Positions 52,401 to 61,235 of a stretch of DNA of 64,000 nucleotides are shown piece after piece. Where the stretch lies: assembly GCF_000420165.1 (NCBI RefSeq), contig NZ_ATUK01000016.1, positions 62,001 through 126,000 on the forward strand, read 5' to 3'. Numbering within the stretch: the stretch's first letter is position 1; every line of letters starts with the position of its first letter. This stretch comes from Thioalkalivibrio sp. AKL19. Its GTDB lineage: Bacteria > Pseudomonadota > Gammaproteobacteria > Ectothiorhodospirales > Ectothiorhodospiraceae. The position numbers and the translations under genes are program-made. The notes under the pieces are model-generated. The model was not told the DNA's origin, searched no databases, and worked only from the letters and a program-made list of their open reading frames with translations.

Positions 52401-55400
52401 GCCGAAGCGCCACAGCCCGGACTGGCCCAGCCGGTTGCGCGCGATGGTGGCGGGGTCGGTGCGGCGCAGGGCGTTGCCGAAGACGACGGAACTGGCCAGG
52501 CGACCGAAGAGCTGGGCATCGACTTCGGTGGCATTGATGTGGCGCAGCACCTCCTGGCTCTGGAACCAGGCCATCTCGAATGCCCGCTCGACAAAGTAGC
52601 GGTCGCAATACTTCTCCAGCACGGCGAGTGCGACGTCGCGGGTGTCCACGGCCCCGGAGATGATCTGCACGCTGGCCGACTCGTCGGGCGCCAGGGTCAG
52701 GGTGCGGCGGATCGCCACCACGGGGTCGAGCACCGGCCCATCCGTATTGGAAAGGGTCGCCTCGCTGTCCGGCTTGTCGAGCACCAGCGGGTTGGCGGCG
52801 CTGCGCCCGCGGCCGATGAAGCGGGCACGGTCGGTCTCGTAGGAGGGTTCGTCGGTTGTCGCACCCGGGGCCGCCATCAGGTGGAACATCCAGGGCGGCT
52901 GTTCGCCCGGCGTGCGCGGGCGCCGCGTGCAGAGGATCGCCTGGCGCTCCGGCAGGATCTCGGTCTGCACGAACAGATTGCTGAACGAGCGGTGCGCGAG
53001 GTCGTTGTTCAACGGCGCCAGCACCACCTCCGCGTAGCTGGTCACCTCGATGTGGCGGGTACTGGACGACTGGTTGGTGAGGGTGACGCGGCGGATCTCG
53101 ACATCGTCCTCGGGCGCGACACAGATCTCGGTGTGGGCCTCGATCGCGTGGTCGCGGCGGCGGTATTCCGCCCGCCCCTGGACGAAGATCGCCTCGTAGT
53201 GGTCGGCGGGGCGCAGGGTGGGCTGGTGGGCCGTCGACCAGTAGGTGCCGCTGTCGCGGTCGCGCAGGTAGATAAACGTGCCCCAGCCATCGGTAGTGGC
53301 ATCCTCGCGCCAGCGGGTGACAGCGAGGTCGCGCCAGCGGCTGGCGCTGCCGCCGGCATGCGTCGCCACGACGTGGTAACGCCCGTTCGACAGCAGATGA
53401 ACCTCGGGCATCGGCGTGTCCGGGTCGGTGAACACGCGCATGATCGAACCGGTGTCCGCGCCGGAGGGGCGAGCGGCGGCACTGACCTCCGCAGCGTGCG
53501 GGTGCACGGTGGCGCCCTTCTTTGGCACCCGTTCCTGGAGCAGCAATTCGGTCGCCCGCACCAGCGGATCGGACATGAAACGGCGCTGCATTGGCTGGTC
53601 GAGCAGGACATGGGCAAAGGCGAGCAGGCTCATGCCCTGGTGATGCGCCATGAAGGAGCGGACAACGGCATGCGGATTGCCGTGCGGCACCCGGGTCGCC
53701 GTATAGTCGATCGCCTCGTAGAACCCGTAGGCGCCGAGGAATCCCTGATCCGCCAGGTTCTGGAGGTTACGGCAGGCGTCCTGCGGTGCCACGGTCAGGG
53801 CCAGGGCGCTGGCGTAGGGTGCGATCACCAGGTCATCGCCCAGCCCCCGCTTGAGCCCGAGGCCGGGAACGCCGAAGGCGCGGTACTGGTACACCTGATG
53901 GAGATCCGTGGCGCTGTAACAGGACTCGGATATACCCCAGGGCACTGCCCGTTGACGGCCGTATTCGATCTGCCGCGCCACGGCCGCCTTGCCGGTCTGG
54001 TCCAGCAGGGTATGGGTGTAGCTCGGCATGATGAGCTGCGGCATCAGGTATTCGAACATCGAGCCGCTCCACGAGATCAGGCTGACGTCCCCTCCATGGC
54101 GGGTCAGCAGGCGGCCGAGCGTGAACCAGTGCTTCTGCGGCACCTGCCCCTGCGCGATGAGCAGGAAACTGGCCAGACGGGCCTCCGATGCCAGCAGGTC
54201 GTAGCAGGATGGGTCACGCCGACGTTCGGTCACGTCATAGCCGATGGCCAGCAGGTCGCGCGGCACGTCGTAGAGAAATTCGAAATCCATCGTCGCCAGT
54301 GCGCCGCAACGACCGATCAGGTCGTCGATGCGGTCGATCTGTTCCCGGGCGGCGCCACCTCCGGAATCCGCCCGGGCCAGTTCCGCCACTGTGGGGAGGC
54401 CGTTGTCCGGCCACGTGGCGGGAACCAGCGTTGCGAACGCTTCCTGAAGGGCCTGGGCCTGGCGCTGGAATGCCTGCGTCCAGGCCTCCAGTTCAGGGTC
54501 GATTTCGGTACCTGGCGACGGCTCCTCGAGGAGCATGCCTCCGAGGCGGTGAAGCTCGCCGAGCGCACGGGTGGCGGCCTCCAGGGTCTGCGGGGGGCCG
54601 TTCAGTATCAGGGTGCGCAGGGTCTCCTGCAGCCGGCCGACGGTTTTCGTCAACTCGGGCGCGGAAGCAGGGGGCAAGTGTTCGGCGAGCACCTCCAGGG
54701 TGTCCTGTAGGCCCTGCCACGCGTTCGCAGTCAGAATCGGCTGGTGCTTCAGTTCCTCCAGGCCGGCTTGCAGGGTCAGCAGGCTGCCGGCCAGGTTGCC
54801 GCTGTCCACGGTCGATACGTATTGCGGCTGGAGGGGTTGCAGCGTGCGGGTGTCGTACCAGTTGTAGAAATGCCCGCGGTAGCGTTCCAGCTGCTCCATC
54901 GAGCCCAGGGTATTGCCGATGCGCTCCAGGCATTCCCCGGTCGTGAGATAGCCGAAATCGACCGCCGCCAGATCGGCCAGTAACGCCATGCCCATGTTGG
55001 TCGGCGAGGTTCGCGTGGCGATGGCCGGGGCAGGGGATTCCTGAAAATTGTCGGGTGGGAGCCAGTGGTCTTCGGGGCCGACGAAGTCCAGGAAGTAACG
55101 CCAGGTGCGTCGGGCCACGGCCCGCAGGAAGGCCCGCTGATCGGCGCTCAGGTCCGGAGTGGAAACGCTCAGCGGCCGGCTGATCCACCAGCCGATCACC
55201 GGCGAGACCAGCCACAGCAGCAGGATCGGGGCGGCGGCAAGCCAGACCGCCGCCGGGCTGCCGGTCAGGGCCAGTAGCACGCCCAGCACGACGGCAAGGC
55301 CGGGTGCGCTCGCCATCTCCCGGAAAAAGCCGGCCGGCGTCTGGAGGGCATTGCGGCGCGCGTACGAAGGCAGGTACCACAGCAGCAGACCGCTGCGCGT

Positions 55401-58247
55401 GTACAACATGCGGATGCCCGAGTGCAGGATCGCACCCACGCTGATCCGCGCGTCGTAGGGCAGGAAGGCCAGGGTCAGCAGGGCGAGCAGCAGCGGCCGG
55501 CCGGTCGACCGTCCGGTCAGGTTCAAGTGTGGCGCCCAGTCGCGTCCGGTGGGCTTGTCGATCAGCTCGATGATGCTGGACAGCAGGGTGGGCAGGAGCA
55601 CCACGGCCACGACCAGCAGGGTCCACAGCCACGCCGGTCCCAGCAGCCAGCCCCCTGCAAGCAGGAGCACCAGCGCGGGCGCGACCAGGCTGCGCCGCAG
55701 GTTGTCGAACAGTTTCCAGCGCGACAGGGCCGAGAGCGGGTTCGGCTGGCGCGGTCCCATGGATCCGTCCGGGCCGGGCGGCCCCGGTACCCGCGGGCGC
55801 AGCCAGCCTGCCAGTTGCCAGTCACCGCGTATCCAGCGGTGGCGCCGACTGGCGTCGATGGCAACACTGGCCGGGTGTTCCTCGATCAGTTCGATATCGG
55901 TCACCAGGGCCGACCGCGCATAGCCACTTTCGAGCAGGTCGTGACTGAGGATGAGATTTTCCGGAAAGCGTCCGTCGACGGCCTGGCGGAACGCATCCAC
56001 GTCGTAGATCCCCTTGCCGATAAATGAGCCTTCGCAGAAGACATCCTGGTAGACGTCCGACACTTCGCGGGTATACGGGTCGAGGCCGGACTCACCGGCA
56101 AACAACCGGCTGAAGTGCGACTGCTCGGCGCTGGTCAGGCTGATCGTCGCGCGTGGCTGGAGGATCGCATAGCCCTCCACCACGCGGCCCTTGTCGGGGT
56201 CGTAGACCGGGCGGTTGAGCGGATGCGCCAGATTGCCGATCAGGGCGCGGGCGGCGTCGCGCGGTAGCTGTGTATCGGTATCCAGGGTGATGACATACTG
56301 GATCGACGCGAGCACGGACGGATCGCCAACAAGATCGGAGAAGGCGGTCAGGGCTTCGCCTCGCAGCCGCGCATTGAACTGCTCCAGCTTGCCGCGCTTG
56401 CGCTCGTGGCCCATCCAACACTGCTCGAACGGATTCCACACCCGGGGCCGGTGGAACAAGTAAAAGATGCAGGGACGGTCGTCGCTGTAGGTCTGGTTGA
56501 GTTGTTCGACTGCACTGCGCGCATGGGCGAGCAGGGCCTCATCCCCGGGCATGGTTTGTTCGGGCGCGTCGCGGAAGTCCGTCAGCAGGGCGAAAAACAG
56601 GTTGGGATCGCGATTCCCGAGATAGCGGATCTCCATGGCTTCGAGTAGATCATCGACGTCCTGCGGACTTCCCAGCAGGGTGGGTACGACCACCATGGTT
56701 CGGTGGCAGTCGGGGATCCCGTGGGAAAAATCCATGCGGGGCAAGGCCCGTGGTGGCAGAACGCGCGTGTACAGCAGGTTTACCAGGGCGATCGCCAGCG
56801 CCGAGGCGGCGATCAAGAGCGGAAGCGCAAGCAGCCAGTTCCATCCGGAACCGGCGCCGAAGAGGCCACCAAGGGCTGCCGCACCCCCTGCGATGAGGAG
56901 CGTGAGCAACCCAATGGGCCCCAGATACAGGGGCAGGCTGTGTTCCCGGAACACCCCGCGGATGCGGGATCTCCACGAGGGCCGGTAGCCCACTGCATGC
57001 TCCAGGTCCGGACGTCCCCGGTCGCCCAGGTAGTAGCCCACATGCACACCGCGGTCGCGGTGGTTCCGGTGAGTGGCTGCCGCTTGCGCCAGACCGATGG
57101 CTTCGTGCGCGACGCTCGGTTCGCTGCGACCGCTGTGGCGCGCCACTTCCTCGATGACGTGGCGGTACCGGTCGCGGGTCGCGAAGTCCTGGCCGGCGTA
57201 GCTGCCCATTGGATCCTCGCTCAGGATCCGTTCCACCACGCTGAGTGACTCGACATACTGCTTCCAGTCCATCGAGGAGATGAAACGCAGGCTGCCGATG
57301 CAGTTGGCGATGGAAATCTGGTTGGCTGCCGCCGTGCGTCCATACGCCTCGGACAACCCGGTAGTGGTGACCCCCTGTTCCTGCAACCGTTGCTCGACCC
57401 AGGTCTGCACGAAGGCCATGGACGGCCCCTGCGCCTGGAGCCGGCCGTAAAACTCCTCCACGAACGGCGCCGTCAACGGGACGTCGGCACTGGCAAACTC
57501 GGCCAGCAACTGGATCAGCTGCGCGGGTTCGCGTTCGGCGGCCATGAGCATGCGGTCCGCCCAGGTAATGGCCGCGTCACGCTCCACGCGGCGCTGGGCG
57601 ATGCGTACCCCGACGCGGCGCAGGTTCTCCAGCAAGGCCAGCTGGAGCATAATCGGGAACGCCCACAGCTCACCCAGTTTCAGGGGCTCGACGGTCTGAT
57701 AGGCGGCGATCAACTCGGTGGCGTTGTCGCGATCGACCCGGCCATCCATGTGCGAGATCAGTCCCAGCGCCAGGTCGTAGATGCGCGGGAAGCCCGCCGA
57801 CGGGCCATCGGCCAGGTGCGGCAGCTGCCGGCTGTAGCCGTCGGGCAGATGGCGTCGTGCCATCGCGATCTGCTGCTCGATCAGGTAGAAGTTGTCGAGC
57901 AGCCACGCCTCGTCCGGCACGATTCGCTGGCCCGGTACTTCGGCACGGGTCGCGGTGATGACGTCGTAGGCCGCGATCAGGACCCGTTCATTGTCCGCCA
58001 GCCGCGGCAGCAGCCGGTCCGGCCCGGGGCGGGAATCGATACGGTGCTGCTCGGCCAGCGTGACCGCATGCCGCTTGAGCTGCTCGACGCTCAGGAGTTC
58101 CGAACGCAGCAACTCGGTGTCGCGGTCGTGGCGAAGCGCCTCGCGCGTACGCGAGGAAGATCCAAACGCCTTGATATCGATGACCCTCTCCTTGTCCGAA
58201 CGCAGGTGGGTCTGGTCTGGACTGGCCGACCCGTCGTGGACACCCAT
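49470..58247 (-). CDS. cgs: Cyclic beta-1,2-glucan synthase (NdvB/Cgs type)
   Basis: 2,925 residues, a giant inner-membrane enzyme that builds and cyclises periplasmic beta-1,2-glucans, an osmotic protectant. Order: a helical N-terminal region (1-430); two membrane helices (about 432-496); the GT84 glucosyltransferase (about 500-830) with NARLRG preceded by CWMGHERKRGKLEQF, ITLDTDTQLPRD and RHRWIRGDWQ; further membrane helices (about 850-1020); a glycoamylase-like domain (about 1045-1560); and two GH94 phosphorylase-like parts. The last GH94 part holds the catalytic-type motif GCGDWNDSMN near residue 2603 and sets chain length. Residues 2061-2099 are an unusual DRR-rich repeat. The ATG at 58247 has a weak ribosome-binding site. 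A strong AAGGAGAGG lies about 60 bases downstream. Confidence 0.93.
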   Translation of the reverse strand: MGVHDGSASPDQTHLRSDKERVIDIKAFGSSSRTREALRHDRDTELLRSELLSVEQLKRHAVTLAEQHRIDSRPGPDRLLPRLADNERVLIAAYDVITATRAEVPGQRIVPDEAWLLDNFYLIEQQIAMARRHLPDGYSRQLPHLADGPSAGFPRIYDLALGLISHMDGRVDRDNATELIAAYQTVEPLKLGELWAFPIMLQLALLENLRRVGVRIAQRRVERDAAITWADRMLMAAEREPAQLIQLLAEFASADVPLTAPFVEEFYGRLQAQGPSMAFVQTWVEQRLQEQGVTTTGLSEAYGRTAAANQISIANCIGSLRFISSMDWKQYVESLSVVERILSEDPMGSYAGQDFATRDRYRHVIEEVARHSGRSEPSVAHEAIGLAQAAATHRNHRDRGVHVGYYLGDRGRPDLEHAVGYRPSWRSRIRGVFREHSLPLYLGPIGLLTLLIAGGAAALGGLFGAGSGWNWLLALPLLIAASALAIALVNLLYTRVLPPRALPRMDFSHGIPDCHRTMVVVPTLLGSPQDVDDLLEAMEIRYLGNRDPNLFFALLTDFRDAPEQTMPGDEALLAHARSAVEQLNQTYSDDRPCIFYLFHRPRVWNPFEQCWMGHERKRGKLEQFNARLRGEALTAFSDLVGDPSVLASIQYVITLDTDTQLPRDAARALIGNLAHPLNRPVYDPDKGRVVEGYAILQPRATISLTSAEQSHFSRLFAGESGLDPYTREVSDVYQDVFCEGSFIGKGIYDVDAFRQAVDGRFPENLILSHDLLESGYARSALVTDIELIEEHPASVAIDASRRHRWIRGDWQLAGWLRPRVPGPPGPDGSMGPRQPNPLSALSRWKLFDNLRRSLVAPALVLLLAGGWLLGPAWLWTLLVVAVVLLPTLLSSIIELIDKPTGRDWAPHLNLTGRSTGRPLLLALLTLAFLPYDARISVGAILHSGIRMLYTRSGLLLWYLPSYARRNALQTPAGFFREMASAPGLAVVLGVLLALTGSPAAVWLAAAPILLLWLVSPVIGWWISRPLSVSTPDLSADQRAFLRAVARRTWRYFLDFVGPEDHWLPPDNFQESPAPAIATRTSPTNMGMALLADLAAVDFGYLTTGECLERIGNTLGSMEQLERYRGHFYNWYDTRTLQPLQPQYVSTVDSGNLAGSLLTLQAGLEELKHQPILTANAWQGLQDTLEVLAEHLPPASAPELTKTVGRLQETLRTLILNGPPQTLEAATRALGELHRLGGMLLEEPSPGTEIDPELEAWTQAFQRQAQALQEAFATLVPATWPDNGLPTVAELARADSGGGAAREQIDRIDDLIGRCGALATMDFEFLYDVPRDLLAIGYDVTERRRDPSCYDLLASEARLASFLLIAQGQVPQKHWFTLGRLLTRHGGDVSLISWSGSMFEYLMPQLIMPSYTHTLLDQTGKAAVARQIEYGRQRAVPWGISESCYSATDLHQVYQYRAFGVPGLGLKRGLGDDLVIAPYASALALTVAPQDACRNLQNLADQGFLGAYGFYEAIDYTATRVPHGNPHAVVRSFMAHHQGMSLLAFAHVLLDQPMQRRFMSDPLVRATELLLQERVPKKGATVHPHAAEVSAAARPSGADTGSIMRVFTDPDTPMPEVHLLSNGRYHVVATHAGGSASRWRDLAVTRWREDATTDGWGTFIYLRDRDSGTYWSTAHQPTLRPADHYEAIFVQGRAEYRRRDHAIEAHTEICVAPEDDVEIRRVTLTNQSSSTRHIEVTSYAEVVLAPLNNDLAHRSFSNLFVQTEILPERQAILCTRRPRTPGEQPPWMFHLMAAPGATTDEPSYETDRARFIGRGRSAANPLVLDKPDSEATLSNTDGPVLDPVVAIRRTLTLAPDESASVQIISGAVDTRDVALAVLEKYCDRYFVERAFEMAWFQSQEVLRHINATEVDAQLFGRLASSVVFGNALRRTDPATIARNRLGQSGLWRFGISGDLPIVLLHIRNLDRIGLVRQILQAHTYWRLKGLAADLVIVNEDFSGYRALLQDQIMGLIHAGPEAQVVDHPGGVFVRRAEELTEDERVLLQTVARIVFSDTAKTLSEEMDRRLSAKSLDRRVSNKGRSVDRRRSKPGRSVDRRVTATRASDLLEPAKPASPEAVHPLASRERVFSNGLGGFTPDGHEYVVTLEPGQTTPAPWVNVIASPHIGTVVSESGSAYTWVENAHEFRLTTWHNDPLSDASGEAFYIRDEETGIFWSPTPLPARGQSGYVCRHGFGYSVFEHAESEIASELHTYVAMDAPVKIVRVKLSNTSQRPRSLSLTGYWELVLGEWRHANMMHIVTEADAQTGALLARNAYGRECANRVVFAHVGGRERWISGSRNEFIGRNRSLASPEAMRRKRLSGKTGPGLDPCAALQTRIELAAGEEQEIVFVFGAAANADEARQYIQRFGGRAGARHALEAVWEYWNHTLGAVHVDTPDPALNVLANGWLVYQTISCRLWGRSGYYQSGGAYGFRDQLQDTMALVHATPWLAREQLLRCAGRQFPQGDVQHWWHPPYGQGVRTRFSDDYLWLPYAACRYVAATGDTGVLDESIAFLEGRELHADEEAYYDQPQTSSESASLYEHCVRALRHGLRFGAHHLPLMGCGDWNDSMNLVGNEGKGESVWLAWFLFENLERFADLARKYGDADFAELCTAQGEALRDNIEAEAWDGAWYRRAWFDNGTPLGSSSNEECQIDSISQSWAILSGAGDPLRARQAMAAVDTRLVRRDARIIQLLDPPFDHSDLEPGYIKGYIPGVRENGGQYTHAAIWTTMAFARMGDTERAWEFFAMLNPIHQGSTPEAIERYRVEPYVMCADIYGAPPHTGRGGWTWYTGAAGWMYRLSVETLLGLHLEADHLRIAPCVPADWDAYRIHYRYRETVYHITIRPTAEREGQATRMTVDGAECPDSRIPLVDDHQEHHVELHLVSKT
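51960..52070 (-). repeat. 33-base tandem repeat inside cgs
   Basis: About three and a half units of 33 bases coding for SxDRRxSxxGR-like units (SLDRRVSNKGR, SVDRRRSKPGR, SVDRRVTATRA). It lies in a linker between the two GH94-type regions. Confidence 0.75.
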
Positions 58248-58916
58248 TTCAGGATTGCACTTGGAACGCCTCCCGTATGTTCGCTAGCACACCGTCGCTC
58301 TGCGCTACATGTGGCTTATCGAGAGCGGGGGACGCCGGCCGGGCCCGGAACAAGAGGCATGCCGGGATGACCACAGGCGGGTGGTCGCCGCGTTCAGGGA
58401 CCTGATTCGCAAGGAGGGTCAGCCGGTCACGGGGAGCGTCCGGGGGCATAAATAGCCCGCCGCGGGTCGCCTTGCGCCGTGCCTTTCTGGAATCGATCCA
58501 TCCTCGGCCCTTGCCCCTGGACTGTCGTCCTGGCCAGAGCGAAGCGAGGAGCCGGGAGCTCCCCCGTCGCGACAACCTCGGTCGCCGAGATCCTGGATCA
58601 CCGCAACGCGGTTTCCGGGATGACGAAGCAGGAGGTGTGTGGAGCCCCAAGGCGCGTGCCGCTGCGCTCCAGGGGCACTTTCGGCCGCCGGGTGCAGTAC
58701 ACGCCGGGCCCGCACGGTCCTTGGGCCTGGCTGACCCTCGTGGCTAATCGGGTTCAGGAATGGGGTGGGCCCTCGTGGGGAGATCGCGGCTGCGGTGGCG
58801 CGGAAGGCGTCCCTTCGGCGTCGGGTGCAGGATGGGCCTGGACCGTTTGCAAACCTTCAGCGCAGGCGGGTGATCCGGCTGGACTGCCTTTCACGCGGCG
58901 CGCAACGCGCTGAGCG
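58248..58916. other. Gene-free 669-base region upstream of cgs
   Basis: Holds repeat B copy 1 (58506-58751) and, nearer cgs, a short inverted relative of its end (CTGATTCGCAAGGAGGGTCA at 58401). No coding sequence, promoter or T-rich terminator could be supported. Confidence 0.5.
58506..58751 (+). repeat. Dispersed repeat B, copy 1
   Basis: About 246 bases that align, in inverted orientation, with 62843-63083. Shared landmarks are AGAGCGAAGCGAGGAGCCGG (with one mismatch), CGGTTTCCGGGATGACGA, CCGCTGCGCTCCAGG, TTCGGCCGCCGGG and TGACCCTCGTGGC. It lies 165 bases after the end of the Kai operon. Confidence 0.85.
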
Positions 58917-60959
58917 CTATCGCGGCGCGGAGTCGGTAAGATCCGGGAGGGAAAACGGATGTTGCAGGAGTGCGGGGATCGCCTCCGGCTGGACCGGTCG
59001 GCTGAAGAAATACCCCTGAATTTCATCGCAACAATGACAGTGGCGCAAAAAAGCGACCTGCTCTGCGGTTTCGACGCCTTCCGCGACGACGCGAAACCCC
59101 AGTTTCTGGCCTAGCAGGGCAATCGAGGTCACGATTTCGGCCCCTGCCATCTGTTCGTCATCGCTGGAGATGTCGTCGACGAAGCTCTTGTCGATCTTGA
59201 TTGTCTCGGCGGGCAGGCGACGCAGGTAGGTCAGCGAAGAATAGCCGGTGCCGAAGTCGTCCAGGGCGAGGCTGACGCCCAGTTCCCGAAGTGACTGCAA
59301 GACGGACTGCTCCTCCTGCGCCAGTGTCATCAGGGTGTTTTCGGTTACCTCCAACTCGAGCCGGTCAGCAGGCAGACCGGTCTCGTGCAACGTCTGTTGC
59401 ACGAATTCCGCAAGATCTTCTTTGCGAACCTGGGCGGGCGCCATGTTGACGGCAACCCGTTCGAAGTCCAGGCCGGCGTCCAGCCATTGCTTCGCCTGTT
59501 GGCACGCATGCACGAGGACCCAGCGTCCCAGGTCGTCGATCAGGCCGGACGTTTCTGCCACCGGGATAAACCGTGCCGGCGACAGCATGCCCTCGTCGGG
59601 ATGCTGCCAGCGCACGAGGGCCTCCATTCCGGTGACGCGGCCGTCGTGTACCGAAACCTTTGGCTGATACAAAAGCCGAAGTTCATTCTGGGTGATCGCC
59701 TGGCCCAGGCGCCCTGCCAGGAGCACGCTATCGCGGATAGCCAGGTCCAGGTCCTGAGTGAAGAGTTGATAGCCAACTCCGCCATCGGCCTTGACACGGT
59801 GCATGGCGACATCAGCCTCGCGCAGCATCTCACTGATCCCGTGCGAGCCGTGATGGCTGGAGACCGAAATCCCCAGGCTGCAACCCACCAGTACTTCAGC
59901 CCCGCTGACGTTAAACGGCTCGCTCAGGTTCTCTTGAATAGCCTCGGCAAACCCGACCGCGCGCAACGCGGCGCGGTCTCCGCGGAAAAGGACCCCGAAC
60001 TCGTCGCCGCCCATGCGCGCGAGCGTTTCATCCTCGTCAAGGTAGCCGCTGAGGCGCTCGGCGACCAGGCGGAGTATCTGGTCGCCAGTCTCCATGCCCA
60101 ACGTGCCGTTGATGATATTGAAGCGATCGACTCCGACCAGCGCAACGGCCGTGGCCCCATGTTTCGGTTCGTTCAGTGCCGCTTCCAGGCGGGAGCGAAA
60201 CAGCAGTCGGTTGGGAAGCTCGGTGAGGGCATCGTAATGGAGCAATTTTTCGATCTGCTCCTCGGTTTGCTTGACATGGGTGATGTCTGAAAACAACGCG
60301 ACGTAACGATCGACTTGCCCGACTTCATTGGTCAGCGCGTTGATCTCGAGAAGCTCGGGATAGATTTCGCCGTTCTTGCGTCGGTTCCACATCTCCCCCT
60401 TCCAGTGACCCTTTTCCTGCAAGACCGCCCACATGGATCGATAGAAGTCGGGCCCCTGGCGGCCGGATTTGAGTATTGTCGGGGTCTGGCCCAGCACTTC
60501 GTCACGGCTGTAACCGGTGATCCGCGAGAAGGCGGGGTTCAAATCGATGATGGTGCCGTCGGTGCGCGTGACCAGGACGGCCTCGCTTACCCCGAGAAAG
60601 ATCGCCTCGTAGAGCTGGAGGCGATTCTCTTCGCGCTTGTGTTCCGTGAGGTCGTGGAGAACCAGTGCCCAGGCCCCGGGTTCCCACCCCGTACTCGGGC
60701 CATCCAGCTTGATCGCGCGCGCTGCTACGGAGAGGGGTGTACCGCCCTTGGGGTTGGGCAGGCGCAATTCCGTTGTTCCCGCGCCGGCCCCGGCCAAACC
60801 GAACTCGCTTCCGACCAGCCCATCCGCAGTGCGGCCGAACAGGGACTCGGAGGCGGGATTGGCGTACAGAATCACTCCCTCTGCATCCAGGATCAGAACA
60901 CCGTTGGTGCATCGCTCGACCAGCCGGCGGAAGAGTTCAGGGGACAAGGTGTCAGCCAT
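58917..60959 (-). CDS. PAS-PAS-GGDEF-EAL protein of the Kai operon
   Basis: 680 residues, soluble. PAS 1 (about 8-115, VERCTNGVLILDAEGVILYA), PAS 2 (about 125-240, VSEAVLVTRTDGTIIDLNPA), GGDEF (about 250-410; ARMGGDEFGVLF intact) and EAL (about 420-665; MEALVRWQHP, VNMAPAQV, LEVTENTLM, LALDDFGTGYSSL, IKIDKSFV, VAEGVET). The residues for both c-di-GMP synthesis and breakdown are present. The RxxD inhibitory site is absent (DEDE in that place), so product inhibition is not expected. The ATG at 60959 overlaps the kaiB stop by 8 bases, a strong sign of coupled translation with kaiB and kaiC. Confidence 0.92.
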   Translation of the reverse strand: MADTLSPELFRRLVERCTNGVLILDAEGVILYANPASESLFGRTADGLVGSEFGLAGAGAGTTELRLPNPKGGTPLSVAARAIKLDGPSTGWEPGAWALVLHDLTEHKREENRLQLYEAIFLGVSEAVLVTRTDGTIIDLNPAFSRITGYSRDEVLGQTPTILKSGRQGPDFYRSMWAVLQEKGHWKGEMWNRRKNGEIYPELLEINALTNEVGQVDRYVALFSDITHVKQTEEQIEKLLHYDALTELPNRLLFRSRLEAALNEPKHGATAVALVGVDRFNIINGTLGMETGDQILRLVAERLSGYLDEDETLARMGGDEFGVLFRGDRAALRAVGFAEAIQENLSEPFNVSGAEVLVGCSLGISVSSHHGSHGISEMLREADVAMHRVKADGGVGYQLFTQDLDLAIRDSVLLAGRLGQAITQNELRLLYQPKVSVHDGRVTGMEALVRWQHPDEGMLSPARFIPVAETSGLIDDLGRWVLVHACQQAKQWLDAGLDFERVAVNMAPAQVRKEDLAEFVQQTLHETGLPADRLELEVTENTLMTLAQEEQSVLQSLRELGVSLALDDFGTGYSSLTYLRRLPAETIKIDKSFVDDISSDDEQMAGAEIVTSIALLGQKLGFRVVAEGVETAEQVAFLRHCHCCDEIQGYFFSRPVQPEAIPALLQHPFSLPDLTDSAPR

Positions 60960-61230
60960 CACGCAGATCGAGGCCGATGAGGACCCGTTCACGGTCCGAG
61001 AGATCCCCCACCAGGCGACGAATCGGCACGGGCAGTCGGCGAATCAGCAGCGGGGTGGCCAGAATTCGTTCATCCTCCGCCAGTTGGGGGTTCTCGAGGA
61101 CGTCGATCACTTCCAGATCGATTTTGGGCTGGTCGGGAGCGCCTGACAGATCGGCGACGATCGCCTCCATGTTTTCGATGGCGCGGCGTGCCCCGGGGGT
61201 AAAGCCGGCAATGTACAGACGCAATAACAT
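60952..61230 (-). CDS. kaiB: KaiB clock-family protein
   Basis: 92 residues. LLRLYIAGFTPGARRAIENM at the start, then EVIDVLENPQLAEDERILAT, PLLIRRLPVPIRRLVGDLSD and REKV-like RERVLIGLDL match cyanobacterial KaiB nearly throughout, including the fold-switch region. KaiB binds the KaiC CI ring in the cyanobacterial clock. The ATG at 61230 is listed. A TTG at 61239 would overlap the kaiC stop. It sits between kaiC and the PAS-GGDEF-EAL gene with overlapping or near-touching ends. Confidence 0.93.
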   Translation of the reverse strand: MLLRLYIAGFTPGARRAIENMEAIVADLSGAPDQPKIDLEVIDVLENPQLAEDERILATPLLIRRLPVPIRRLVGDLSDRERVLIGLDLRDG

Positions 61231-61235
61231 CTCGA

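Noticed and set aside
51897-54710. A 937-codon open frame on the plus strand inside cgs, and similar ones at 49614-51611
   Set aside because: Antisense shadows of the glucan synthase gene; no family features or ribosome-binding sites.
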